Shown here piece after piece: positions 23,845 to 31,501 of a stretch of DNA of 64,000 bases. Within the stretch, counting starts at the first letter, position 1. Each line of letters starts with the position of its first letter. This stretch comes from Nodosilinea sp. FACHB-131. Lineage in GTDB: Bacteria > Cyanobacteriota > Cyanobacteriia > Phormidesmidales > Phormidesmidaceae. The position numbers and the translations under genes were made by a program. The notes under the pieces are model-generated. The model was not told the DNA's origin. It did not search any database and saw only the letters and a list, made by a program, of their open reading frames with translations. The DNA is taken from the NCBI RefSeq assembly GCF_014695395.1, contig NZ_JACJOF010000027.1:620001-684000 (forward strand), in the 5' to 3' direction.

Positions 23845-24001
23845 GGAGCGTCTCCAAAATTGAATGAGTTCGATGGTAGGGCTAGAGCCGGAGTAGATTT
23901 ACTTGCCGGGCCGCAGCCACTGCCTATGCAGATTCTTCAGGAACAACGCAACCCATCAGGACGATATAGCCCTGCCACCGGCTGGGCGATGGTCAACCAG
24001 C

Positions 24002-24412
24002 CTAGTAGGGCCAGCGCACCCACCGGCACCATGCATTATAAAGATGATCGCCCAAGGTGGGGCGATACTGGGTCGGGCTCAGGGGGGATAGGTGCTCAAA
24101 CACCTGCCGCCCCATAGGGGTGAGGCGAAAGCTGTCGGTGAGCCCCTGGCCATCAACTTCGCGGCGCAAAATGCCCACGGCGATTAGCCACATCATTTCG
24201 TTTTCGGCCTGGAGCTCGGCCAGGTTTCGACGGCTGTAGCGGCTTTTGACCCCGGCTGGGCCACTCACTTGGCGAATGGAAATGCTTTGCGATCGCATAT
24301 CCGCTAGCAAATCTAGCCGAAAAGACGAGCACCGAAAGGCACGTTCGGCCCGCTTGAGCGATCGCCGGGGATAGCGAAGGGCAGTGGCGTAACCGGACTC
24401 AACTGAGGCCAT
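24002..24412 (-). CDS. Npun_F0494 family protein
   Basis: The 136-residue product resembles a small, cyanobacteria-restricted family I remember as Npun_F0494. Shared features are YPRRSLKRAERAFRCSSFRL, MRSQSISIRQVSGPAGVKS, ENEMMWLIAVGILRREVDGQ and TDSFRLTPMGRQVFE. Several predicted helices with basic residues suggest a winged-helix-like or other small helical fold, but function is unknown. It lies upstream of cobQ on the same strand with a 157-base gap and diverges from the riboswitch operon. Confidence 0.6.
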   Translation of the reverse strand: MASVESGYATALRYPRRSLKRAERAFRCSSFRLDLLADMRSQSISIRQVSGPAGVKSRYSRRNLAELQAENEMMWLIAVGILRREVDGQGLTDSFRLTPMGRQVFEHLSPLSPTQYRPTLGDHLYNAWCRWVRWPY

Positions 24413-24684
24413 GGGTTTAGAAAATGTGACTGCCTTAAATTGTAGGTTTATTTCACCGTTAATCGGGCGAAAAGCAGAGAAGAATTCTGCTTGTTCGAAT
24501 ATATCTAAGTGCGGCTTGGGATCCGGAGTTTTTCCGTGAAAACTCCACTTTTGGACCTGAATTTGGTTTAAAGGACGATTTAGTAACAGCGGTTACTTTC
24601 TAATGGTTAAGCAATTGATAAGCCTATTAGTGCATCAACCGTCGACTTAAGTCGTCAGTCACTCAACTAGTTTTAATAGCCAAA
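24413..24684. other. Promoter region of the guanidine-riboswitch operon
   Basis: This spacer contains the NtcA-type site (24583-24596) and the expected start of the operon transcript. An inverted repeat, AGAATTCT within GAGAAGAATTCTGCTTG near 24479, is also present. No coding frame is supported. The -10 element is not clear; TATTAG at 24625-24630 lies 28 bases after the NtcA site, a little far from the usual 20-24. Confidence 0.5.
24583..24596 (+). promoter_or_regulatory. NtcA-type binding site
   Basis: GTAACAGCGGTTAC fits the GTA-N8-TAC core bound by the cyanobacterial nitrogen regulator NtcA, with extended GTAAC/GTTAC arms. It lies about 100 bases before the riboswitch, in the promoter region of the operon. 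This implies activation under nitrogen shortage, but the pattern can occur by chance and the -10 is weak. Confidence 0.55.
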
Positions 24685-24822
24685 CGGTTTCTAGGGTTCC
24701 GGCTTGCCGCCGCTGCGGTGGAGCGTCTGGTCCGAGAGAAACCGCCAGATAAGTTATTAGCCCTGCTGTTGAAGCAGGGCTCACGGCATCTGGTACACGG
24801 CGGGATAAAAGCCCGGGAGGAT
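24685..24822 (+). ncRNA. Guanidine-I (ykkC class) riboswitch aptamer
   Basis: The conserved blocks of the guanidine-I riboswitch occur in order. CTAGGGTTCCG is at 24691-24701, CTGGTCCGAGAGAAACCG at 24727-24744 and ACACGGCGGGATAAAAGCCC at 24795-24814, followed by GGGAGG. A variable stem (GCCCTGCTGTTGAAGCAGGGC) lies between blocks two and three. This RNA binds guanidinium and switches on downstream genes. It overlaps the 5' arm of a terminator hairpin, the expected expression platform, so guanidine should allow read-through. The only downstream genes are the GS-III-like, ABC transporter, Rieske and unknown genes. No alternative RNA class fits. Confidence 0.92.
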
Positions 24823-24865
24823 AGCGAAGCATTGCTTTGCCATTCTCTCGGGCTGTTGTTTTTCA
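24810..24865 (+). terminator. Riboswitch expression-platform terminator
   Basis: A 21-base arm starting AGCCCGGGAGGATAGCGAAG (24810-24830) pairs with 24834-24854 through 17 Watson-Crick pairs, three G-U pairs and one A-C mismatch, around an ATT loop. GTTGTTTTT follows. Its 5' arm shares AGCCCGGGAG with the 3' end of the aptamer, so ligand binding should block hairpin formation. Confidence 0.9.
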
Positions 24866-24909
24866 TGACATTTTTCCTCCCACAGCACCCATCCACCCCT
24901 AACCCATCT

Positions 24910-26271
24910 ATGGCCCACCCGCTAACTCCTGAAATCGAAGCGCTGCGATCCTCTTTGGAGGCTAGGGGTGTCAAGTACGCCCTGGCTAGCTATGTGGATA
25001 TCCACGGCATGGGCAAGGCCAAAATGGTGCCCCTAACTCACCTAGGCCAAATGATGGCAGGTTCAGAGCTATTTACCGGCGCGGCCCTCGATGGGGTGCC
25101 TCAGGAGATCAGCGATGAGGAAGTCGCAGCGATGCCCGACCCGGCTTCGGCTACGGTGCTGCCCTGGAAGCCTGAAGTGGCTTGGTTCGCCAGTGATCTC
25201 TATCTCAAGGGACAGCCCTTTGAGGCCTGCTGCCGCACCATTCTCAAGCAAATGCTGGCCAAGGCGGCGGCGATGGGGTTTACGTTTAACCTGGGCATTG
25301 AGACCGAGTTCTTTATGCTCAAGGAGCACTCGGATGGGAGCTTTGGGCCGGTGAGCGATCGCGACCACCTGGCCAAGCCCTGCTACGACCTGCCCAGCCT
25401 GCTCGACAACACCCCTTGGCTGAGTGAGCTGGTGGACTACATGAACCAACTGGGCTGGGATGTCTATTCTTTTGACCACGAAGACGCTAACGGCCAGTTT
25501 GAGACTGACTTTGCCTACAGCGATGCCCTGACCATGGCCGATCGCCTCACCTTCTTTCGGCTGATGGTTAAGGAGATCGCCCGCAAGCATGGCTACTTTG
25601 CCAGCTTTATGCCCAAGCCCTTTGGCGATCGCACCGGCAGCGGTGCCCACTACAACATGTCTTTGGCCGATATCCACACCGGGCAAAACCTGTTTGAAGA
25701 CCCGGATGACCTACGCGGCTGCAAGCTGTCGAAGCTGGGCTACCAGTTTATTGCCGGGGTGCTGCGCCACGCCAAGGCCATCTGCGCCGTCACCTGCCCC
25801 ACGGTCAACAGCTACAAGCGGCTGCTGCGCCAGGGCAGCATGTCGGGTTTTACCTGGGCCCCGGTCTACATCTGTTACGGCAACAACAACCGCACCAACA
25901 TGCTGCGCATTCCTCTGGCGGGGGGCCGAGTTGAGTGCCGCGCCGCCGATATTGCCACCAACCCCTACTTGGGGGCGGCGATGATTTTGGCCGCTGGGCT
26001 AGAGGGCATTGCCGAGGGGCTCGACCCCGGTGACCCCCACACCGAAAACATGTACAACTATTCCCTAAGCGACCTGAAGACCATGGGCATCGACATGCTG
26101 CCCCGCACGCTGCAAGAGGCGATCGACGCCTTTGAGGCTGACTCCCTGAGCCAGGCCGTGATGGGGCCGCTGATGTACCAGACCTACATCGACTTTCGCC
26201 GTCGGGAATGGGAGGAGTACCACACCCACATTTCCGACTGGGAAATTAAGCGGTATCTAAAGTTTTTCTAG
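24910..26271 (+). CDS. glnT: Glutamine synthetase III-like (GlnT/GmaS-type) ligase
   Basis: This 453-residue ATP-dependent ligase of the glutamine synthetase superfamily has FNLGIETEFFML (metal-binding Glu), SFDHEDANGQFETDF, SGAHYNMSL (His/Asn region) and GNNNRTNMLRIPLAGGRVE (substrate and ATP Arg residues). It belongs to the type III glutamate-ammonia ligase/GlnT group, whose relatives include gamma-glutamylmethylamide synthetase. It may therefore join glutamate to ammonia or to an amine. ATG 24910 is required because a longer frame (from 24718) would translate the riboswitch. It is the first gene behind the riboswitch, so its substrate is probably released from, or related to, guanidine; that is inference. 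A short C-rich tract rather than a Shine-Dalgarno sequence precedes the ATG. Confidence 0.85.
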   Translation: MAHPLTPEIEALRSSLEARGVKYALASYVDIHGMGKAKMVPLTHLGQMMAGSELFTGAALDGVPQEISDEEVAAMPDPASATVLPWKPEVAWFASDLYLKGQPFEACCRTILKQMLAKAAAMGFTFNLGIETEFFMLKEHSDGSFGPVSDRDHLAKPCYDLPSLLDNTPWLSELVDYMNQLGWDVYSFDHEDANGQFETDFAYSDALTMADRLTFFRLMVKEIARKHGYFASFMPKPFGDRTGSGAHYNMSLADIHTGQNLFEDPDDLRGCKLSKLGYQFIAGVLRHAKAICAVTCPTVNSYKRLLRQGSMSGFTWAPVYICYGNNNRTNMLRIPLAGGRVECRAADIATNPYLGAAMILAAGLEGIAEGLDPGDPHTENMYNYSLSDLKTMGIDMLPRTLQEAIDAFEADSLSQAVMGPLMYQTYIDFRRREWEEYHTHISDWEIKRYLKFF

Positions 26272-26359
26272 CGATTGCCCAGACGTGTAGCTTCTCCTCA
26301 AGGGCGTCCAGATGCCCTGCAGCTTTTTCCGCAGTTTTTGAGTCTCAAATATCACCGCT

Positions 26360-27403
26360 ATGAAACGACGCACCTTTTTGCCTACGCTGTTTGCTTTCTT
26401 TTGCAGCCTGTTGATAACCGTCAGCTGCGCCCAAAATGCACCCCAGGCCGATGCCCCTGCCGATGCGCCCGCGAGCGCTACAGCTGGAGAGCCCGTGAAA
26501 CTGGGCTACAGCAGCTGGGCGGGCTGGTGGCCCTGGGCGATCGCCGAAGAAGAGGGCCTATTCGAAAAGAATGGGGCCAACGTCGAGCTGATCTGGTTTG
26601 ACGGCTACCTAGAATCAATCCAATCCTTAGCCGCCGGGCAACTTGATGCCAACAGCCAAACCCTCAACGACACCATCTCCTTTGCAGGGGATGCCGTCAA
26701 CGGCATGGTGGCGGTGCTGGTCAACGACAACTCCGCCGGCAACGACAAGGTAATTGGGGCTGAGGGCATCGACACCGTCGCCGATCTGGCCGGCAAAACC
26801 GTTGCTCTAGAGGAGGGCGTAGTGGGCGACTTTTTGCTCAGCCTGGCTTTGGAAGAGGCGGGGCTAACCCGCGACGCTGTAGAAATTAAAAATCTTGAAA
26901 CCGGGGCTGCGGCCACGGCCTTTGCTGCCGAACAGGTAGATGGCTTTGCGGGCTGGGTACCCTTCTGGGAAACGGCGCTTTCGCGCGAAGGCAGCCAGGA
27001 GCTGGCGAGCTCGGCAGATTTCCCAGGCGCGATTCCTGACCTGCTGGTGGTGACCCAAAAGCTGATCGACAGCCGCCCCGACCAGGTGCAAGCTCTGGTG
27101 AACACCTGGTTCGACATTTTGGCCTTTATCGAAGAAAACCCTGAGCGGGCCAACGAAATTATGGCGAAGCGAGCCAGCGTCAGCGACACCGAGTTTGAAA
27201 AATATACCGAGGGCACCAAAATTTTCACTCTAGATGAAAACTTAGAAGCCTTTAGCGCAGGCGGTGACGACATGAAATACATGCCCTACGCCTCTCAAAA
27301 AATGGCCGAATTCATGGTGGAGCTGAAGTTTATCCCCGAGGCCCCCGACCTAGAGGCCATTCTCGATGACCAATTTATTAAGGCCTATACCGCCAAGAAG
27401 TAG
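26360..27403 (+). CDS. ABC transporter substrate-binding lipoprotein (NMT1/TauA-like)
   Basis: The 347-residue protein starts with a lipoprotein signal (KRRTFLPTLFAFFCSLLI, Cys23 after TVS) and an Ala/Pro/Asp-rich tether. The binding domain has PVKLGYSSWAGWWPWAIAEE, GANVELIWFDGYLESIQSLA, QTLNDTISFAGD and KTVALEEGVVGDFLL, typical of the NrtA/SsuA/TauA/NMT1 group that captures nitrate, sulfonates, pyrimidine precursors or, in riboswitch-linked members, guanidine. With the downstream permease and ATPase it makes a complete importer. Position behind the guanidine-I riboswitch makes guanidinium or an alkylguanidine the leading candidate substrate. The Trp-rich SSWAGWWPW segment could supply an aromatic cage for a cation. 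Confidence 0.88.
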   Translation: MKRRTFLPTLFAFFCSLLITVSCAQNAPQADAPADAPASATAGEPVKLGYSSWAGWWPWAIAEEEGLFEKNGANVELIWFDGYLESIQSLAAGQLDANSQTLNDTISFAGDAVNGMVAVLVNDNSAGNDKVIGAEGIDTVADLAGKTVALEEGVVGDFLLSLALEEAGLTRDAVEIKNLETGAAATAFAAEQVDGFAGWVPFWETALSREGSQELASSADFPGAIPDLLVVTQKLIDSRPDQVQALVNTWFDILAFIEENPERANEIMAKRASVSDTEFEKYTEGTKIFTLDENLEAFSAGGDDMKYMPYASQKMAEFMVELKFIPEAPDLEAILDDQFIKAYTAKK

Positions 27404-27538
27404 CCGTTGATGCAAGCCCCGATCGCCGTTCTGTGGATGATGGGGGCTGATGCTTTTCAGGTTTGTTGTACGTTTGGGCTAACCCCTGTGACTCCCGCTT
27501 CCCCTTCCTTTTCCACCGCGCCCACCGCCTCCCAGGGC

Positions 27539-28330
27539 ATGAAGCCCAGTGTCTTTTGGCGGCTGGCCGATGACATTCCCAAGCCGATGAGCACGGCGTT
27601 GATGGTGCTCTCCATTGCGGTACCCTTTGCCCTCTGGTGGATAGTGGCCAGCCTAGACCTGGTGAATGACAAGTTTTTGCCCTCACCATTTCAGGTGGCC
27701 CAGGCTTTGGGCCGGCTCTGGACGGATGGCTTTTTGCTGGGAGATACCGCTGCCAGCATCATGCGGGTGACTGTGGGCTTCTTGCTGGCGGCGCTGGTAT
27801 CGATCCCCATCGGCATTGCGATGGGGGCTTTTGCTAGCGTGCGATCGCTGCTCGAACCAATTGTCGGTGTGGTGCGCTACATGCCCGCTCCCGCCTTCAT
27901 TCCCCTGCTGCTGATCTACTTGGGTTTGGGTGAAGCGCCCAAAATCGCTCTGATCTTTATGGGCACCGTGTTCTTTAACATCCTGATGATTATGGATGCG
28001 GTGAAGTTTGTGCCCAAGGCTCTGCTCGAAACCACCTACACCCTGGGCGGGCAGCGACGACAGGCGCTGTTTCAGGTGATTACGCCCTACGTGGTGCCTA
28101 ACATCATCGATACCTTTCGCATCAACATTGCCACCTCCTGGAACCTGGTGGTGGTGGCGGAGCTGGTGGCGGCAGAAAACGGCCTAGGCAAGCGGATCGT
28201 GCTGGCCCAAAAGTTCTTCAACACCGACGAAATCTTTGCCTGCCTGATCATTCTGGGCGTAATCGGCTTTGCCCTAGATTTATCGCTGCGAGGGTTGATG
28301 AAAGCCACTTGTAAATGGGCGATGGATTGA
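27539..28330 (+). CDS. ABC transporter permease (SsuC/TauC/NrtB-like)
   Basis: The 263-residue permease has about six hydrophobic helices and a coupling loop (ETTYTLGGQRRQALFQVITP followed by YVVPNIIDTFRI) of the taurine/nitrate/sulfonate type, with FIPLLLIYLGLGEAPKIALI before it. ATG 27539 gives a normal length and begins about 20 residues before the first helix. The frame is open to ATG 27410 with a Ser/Thr/Pro-rich stretch (SPSFSTAPTAS) that has no family support. It is the second component of the riboswitch-controlled importer. Confidence 0.88.
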   Translation: MKPSVFWRLADDIPKPMSTALMVLSIAVPFALWWIVASLDLVNDKFLPSPFQVAQALGRLWTDGFLLGDTAASIMRVTVGFLLAALVSIPIGIAMGAFASVRSLLEPIVGVVRYMPAPAFIPLLLIYLGLGEAPKIALIFMGTVFFNILMIMDAVKFVPKALLETTYTLGGQRRQALFQVITPYVVPNIIDTFRINIATSWNLVVVAELVAAENGLGKRIVLAQKFFNTDEIFACLIILGVIGFALDLSLRGLMKATCKWAMD

Positions 28331-28569
28331 GCGCTGGCGTTCCCTCAGCTTGTGAGGTGCGCGATAGATCCCCCGAGATCCTCGCGTTCTAAGTTTTACT
28401 CCGAACCCCGTCAAAAAGGGGCAGGGGGAATCTAACCAGGGTTATCCAACCTGCTCTATTCATCCTGAATCCGACTCAATCTAGCTTTCGTGGGCAGTGC
28501 CCACCCTACGGCGTACCCATCCACCCTCCTACCCATCCACCCGCCCACCCCTACCCCCTACTCCCCACC
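28331..28569. repeat. Repeat-filled gap inside the riboswitch operon
   Basis: The 239-base gap between permease and ATPase genes contains a hairpin (CCCC/GGGG around GTCAAAAA, near 28407-28422), one copy of the GTGGGCAGTGCCCACCCTAC palindrome (28490-28509) and a C-rich tract (28514-28569) reaching the ATG. No coding frame is present. The gap looks like stacked insertions of small repeats into an originally tight operon. Confidence 0.7.
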
Positions 28570-29343
28570 ATGCACTTAGAAATCAACAACCTCAGCAAAC
28601 AGTTCGACACCCGCCAAGGGCCGGTGGTGGCGCTCGATGACATCAACATGCACGTGGAAACGGGCGAATTTGTCTGCGTGGTCGGGGCCTCAGGCTCCGG
28701 CAAATCTACGCTGCTGCGGCTGGTGGCGGGGCTGGATATGCCCACGGCAGGAGAGATTACGGTGGATGGCCAAGTGGTGACGGGGCCAGGATCCGATCGC
28801 GGCATGATCTTCCAGAGCTACACCCTCTATCCCTGGATGACGGTGCAGAAAAATGTGGAGTTTGGCCTCAAGCTCCAGGGCGTGGGGCCGCGGGAGCGGC
28901 GAGAAATGGCTTCCTACTATCTAGATGTGGTGGGGCTGACCAAGTTTGCGCGATCGCTGCCCAAGCAACTCTCTGGCGGCATGAAGCAGCGGGTGGCGAT
29001 CGCCCGTACCCTGGCCTCGCGGCCCAAAATTATGCTGATGGATGAGCCCTTTGGAGCGCTAGATGTGCAGACCAAGGAGACCATGCAGCAATTTATGCTC
29101 GACCTGTGGAACCGCACCGGGGTGAGCATTTTGATGATCACCCACGATGTCGATGAGGCGGTGTTTCTCTCCCAGCGGATCTACGTGCTGACGGCGCACC
29201 CCGGCACCATTCAGCGAGAGGTATTTGTGGACTTGCCCAGCGATCGCACCTACACAATTCGCCGCGATCGCACCTTTCAGGACTACCGCGAAGGCATCAT
29301 GGACCTGCTGCGGGGCAAGGCAGCGCCGGCCTTGGTGAGCTGA
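28570..29343 (+). CDS. ABC transporter ATP-binding protein (SsuB/TauB/NrtD-like)
   Basis: The 257-residue ATPase is complete: Walker A VVGASGSGKST, Q-loop MIFQSYTLYPWMTV, signature QLSGGMKQRVAIAR, Walker B IMLMDEPFGALD and H-loop MITHDVDEAVFL. These are the hallmarks of nitrate/sulfonate/taurine-type importers. It powers the importer formed with the two preceding genes. Its ATG follows directly on a C-rich repeat tract, with no Shine-Dalgarno sequence. The Rieske gene follows 16 bases later. Confidence 0.92.
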   Translation: MHLEINNLSKQFDTRQGPVVALDDINMHVETGEFVCVVGASGSGKSTLLRLVAGLDMPTAGEITVDGQVVTGPGSDRGMIFQSYTLYPWMTVQKNVEFGLKLQGVGPRERREMASYYLDVVGLTKFARSLPKQLSGGMKQRVAIARTLASRPKIMLMDEPFGALDVQTKETMQQFMLDLWNRTGVSILMITHDVDEAVFLSQRIYVLTAHPGTIQREVFVDLPSDRTYTIRRDRTFQDYREGIMDLLRGKAAPALVS

Positions 29344-29359
29344 TAGGGAGTATCTAGCC

Positions 29360-30520
29360 ATGGTTTCTAGTCTGCCGCTGCAATGGTCAAAGACCAGCCC
29401 TCAGGGGGCATCGCCGGTTCCCCCCGACGCTCACGGGCTGCCGGAGCGATTTTTGCTCACCGCCGACCACTACACCAATCCTCAATGGATCCCGATAGAG
29501 CAGCAGGCGATCTTTCGCCGCACCTGGCTCTACGTGGGCGATGGCGAACTCCTCCAGCCAGGGATGGTGTGGGCCAGGTCGGTGGCGGGCGCTCCCCTGC
29601 TGATTGTTCGAGACGACGAGGGCGAGCTGCGGGCCTTTTATAACCTCTGCCCCCACCGGGCCGCAATTTTGTCGCCCCAGGCGGGCATTCATCCCTGCCA
29701 AAAGCTGGTGTGTCCTTACCACGCCTGGGTGTACGACCTCGCTGGGGAATTGGTGGGGGTGCCCTCTCAAAATCAGTTTCCAAAGTCCTTTCAAAAAGAG
29801 GATTTTGCGCTGCGATCGCTACGGCTAGAGACCTGGTCGGGCTTCATGTTTGTCTGCTTCGACGACAGTGCGCCGCCGCTAGTAGAATTTCTCGGCAGCA
29901 TCCCCGAGCACCTGGGGCAGCACCGCACCCCCGCCACCCAACCCCTGGCGGCCAAGCAGTACACCGTCGCTTGCAACTGGAAGAACTACCACGACAACAC
30001 CCTGTGCGACTACCACGTGGCGATCGCCCACCGCACCACCCTCAATCAGGTGCAAGGCCCGATTCGCCACTACCAGCACCAGCTCGAAGCCTTCGTCAAC
30101 CTGCTCTACACCCCCACCACTGCCGACTGGCAGGCCGAAAACCCTGTTCTGCCAACCCTCCAGGGTCGCAGCCGCGACGGATTTTTTACCTACGGCATCT
30201 ACCCCAATCTGCACCTGCTGGGGCTGCCCAACGGCCTGCTGGCCTGGCTGCACATCGAGCCGCTCACCGCTGAGTCTTGCCAGGTTTCCTTAGACATCTA
30301 CGGCGACCCCGAATTTTGCCCGCCCACCGACACCCTGCTGGCCGAATTTGAAGCCTTCATGCAAGAAGACATGGTGCTCACCGAAAGCGTGCAGCAAGGC
30401 TACGCCAGCGGTGCCTACACCCCCGGCCCGGTGAATGGTCTAGAAGCGCGCATCATTCACCAGCAACAACTGATCTGGGATGCCCTTGCCACCACTGGTG
30501 ATGCTGGATTAGCGGCGTAA
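29360..30520 (+). CDS. Rieske non-heme iron oxygenase, alpha subunit
   Basis: The 386-residue protein has an N-terminal Rieske [2Fe-2S] domain with ligands Cys97, His99 (NLCPHRA) and Cys118, His121 (VCPYHAW). A catalytic domain follows whose mononuclear iron ligands include His219 and His224 (CDYHVAIAH), with bridging Asp217 and a downstream acidic ligand in FMQEDMVLTESVQQG. This arrangement is closest to the choline/carnitine/betaine-type oxygenases that attack N-methyl or C-H bonds of small ammonium compounds. No reductase is encoded nearby; photosynthetic ferredoxin could supply electrons. It starts 16 bases after the ATPase, so it is co-transcribed behind the guanidine riboswitch, a setting that suggests oxidation of guanidine or an N-alkylguanidine. 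Confidence 0.88.
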   Translation: MVSSLPLQWSKTSPQGASPVPPDAHGLPERFLLTADHYTNPQWIPIEQQAIFRRTWLYVGDGELLQPGMVWARSVAGAPLLIVRDDEGELRAFYNLCPHRAAILSPQAGIHPCQKLVCPYHAWVYDLAGELVGVPSQNQFPKSFQKEDFALRSLRLETWSGFMFVCFDDSAPPLVEFLGSIPEHLGQHRTPATQPLAAKQYTVACNWKNYHDNTLCDYHVAIAHRTTLNQVQGPIRHYQHQLEAFVNLLYTPTTADWQAENPVLPTLQGRSRDGFFTYGIYPNLHLLGLPNGLLAWLHIEPLTAESCQVSLDIYGDPEFCPPTDTLLAEFEAFMQEDMVLTESVQQGYASGAYTPGPVNGLEARIIHQQQLIWDALATTGDAGLAA

Positions 30521-30654
30521 CATTGATGCCGGGCAAACACCGTTTGCCCCTACGGGAAACCCTGGTGCATTGCGCTGGTCAACGCTGGTGGGCACTGCCC
30601 ACCCTACGCTCCCTTAACCCATCCACTCATCTACCCGCCTACCCATCCACCCCT
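30521..30654. repeat. Repeat cluster between Rieske and last operon gene
   Basis: Three elements are packed in 134 bases: a hairpin GGGCAAACACCGTTTGCCC (30531-30549), one GTGGGCACTGCCCACCCTAC palindrome (30588-30607) and a C-rich CCCATCCACTCATCTACCCG-like tract (30609-30654) ending at the ATG. Confidence 0.75.
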
Positions 30655-31392
30655 ATGCCCCTCAACCCCTTCCTCGGCGTCTGGCAACGCCGCTCCATTC
30701 AGTTTGACCAAGGCCCGATCGAAACTAGCCAATCTGTCCTGTGGATTCAGGCTGAAACCTACTTCGCCGATGTGCGTAGCGCTCCCTTTGCGGGACGGCT
30801 CACGCCAGAGCGATATCGGGCAATGGACTGGCGATCGCGCTTTGACGCCGACCTGCTGGGCTTTGCCGGTACCTTCAGCTGGTCTGAGGCTCCCCCAACC
30901 TGTACCTGGCACCACCGCCTTGCCCTCACCCCGCGCCAGTGGCCCGACACCAGCAACTATCAATGGCTGGGGGCAGACGAATTCTTAGAACAGGGCACCT
31001 GCGAGGATGACGAGGGTGGTCTTCATCCCTTTGTTGAGCACTGGCATCGCCTTCACCCTGGCCCTGTGCAGGTGTGGCGTCTGGATCAGGCAGAGCAGCA
31101 GGGGCAGGCCCTCAGGGTGGGCAACTGGGCTGTCTTAGTGCATCAATGGCGCTCGCGAAGCGTCTCCAGTGGAGAATCGCCCCAAGCTGATCCCTTGCAG
31201 GAGATTGACATCTTTCGCGCGTTTTCTGCCACCGCCTGGGAGTATCGGGATGCCACTTGGCGTGCTCTGTTTGGCACTGAGACTAGCCTCGGCACCCCGC
31301 CTCGATGGACGCCGCTAGATCTAGACGATCCGCTCGGCCTATGGCAGCTAGAGCGCTCGACCCCAGTGAGCCAGAGCCTAGAGCTTAACTAA
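30655..31392 (+). CDS. Unknown protein at the end of the riboswitch operon
   Basis: I do not recognise this 245-residue family with confidence. The N-terminus (FLGVWQRRSIQFDQGPIETS followed by QSVLWIQAETYFADVR) and evenly spaced Trp and beta-strand-like segments (FAGTFSWSEAPPTCTWHHRL, VQVWRLDQ, ALRVGNWAVLVHQW) suggest a lipocalin-like or HRI1-like beta-barrel. There is no signal peptide or membrane helix. ATG 30655 follows a C-rich tract; the frame is open further back only through repeats. It follows the Rieske gene on the same strand, so it may be the last gene of the guanidine-riboswitch operon. A binding or accessory role for the oxygenase substrate is possible but unproven. Confidence 0.65.
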   Translation: MPLNPFLGVWQRRSIQFDQGPIETSQSVLWIQAETYFADVRSAPFAGRLTPERYRAMDWRSRFDADLLGFAGTFSWSEAPPTCTWHHRLALTPRQWPDTSNYQWLGADEFLEQGTCEDDEGGLHPFVEHWHRLHPGPVQVWRLDQAEQQGQALRVGNWAVLVHQWRSRSVSSGESPQADPLQEIDIFRAFSATAWEYRDATWRALFGTETSLGTPPRWTPLDLDDPLGLWQLERSTPVSQSLELN

Positions 31393-31501
31393 GTATTGAG
31401 CGTGGGCATCTGGCAAACTCTCGGTGATAAGGTAAAGCCTTAGAACGTGAGGCTATCTCTGGTAGAGAGGTACGGTCAGCGTTCAGCATACAGGTCGCGC
31501 T

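Noticed and set aside
23845-24001. Cobalamin riboswitch upstream of cobQ
   Set aside because: I looked for the B12 box and the long conserved core on the correct strand and found neither.
24718-24909. N-terminal extension of the GS-III-like gene
   Set aside because: The frame is open, but it covers the riboswitch and its terminator, and the family N-terminus begins at ATG 24910.
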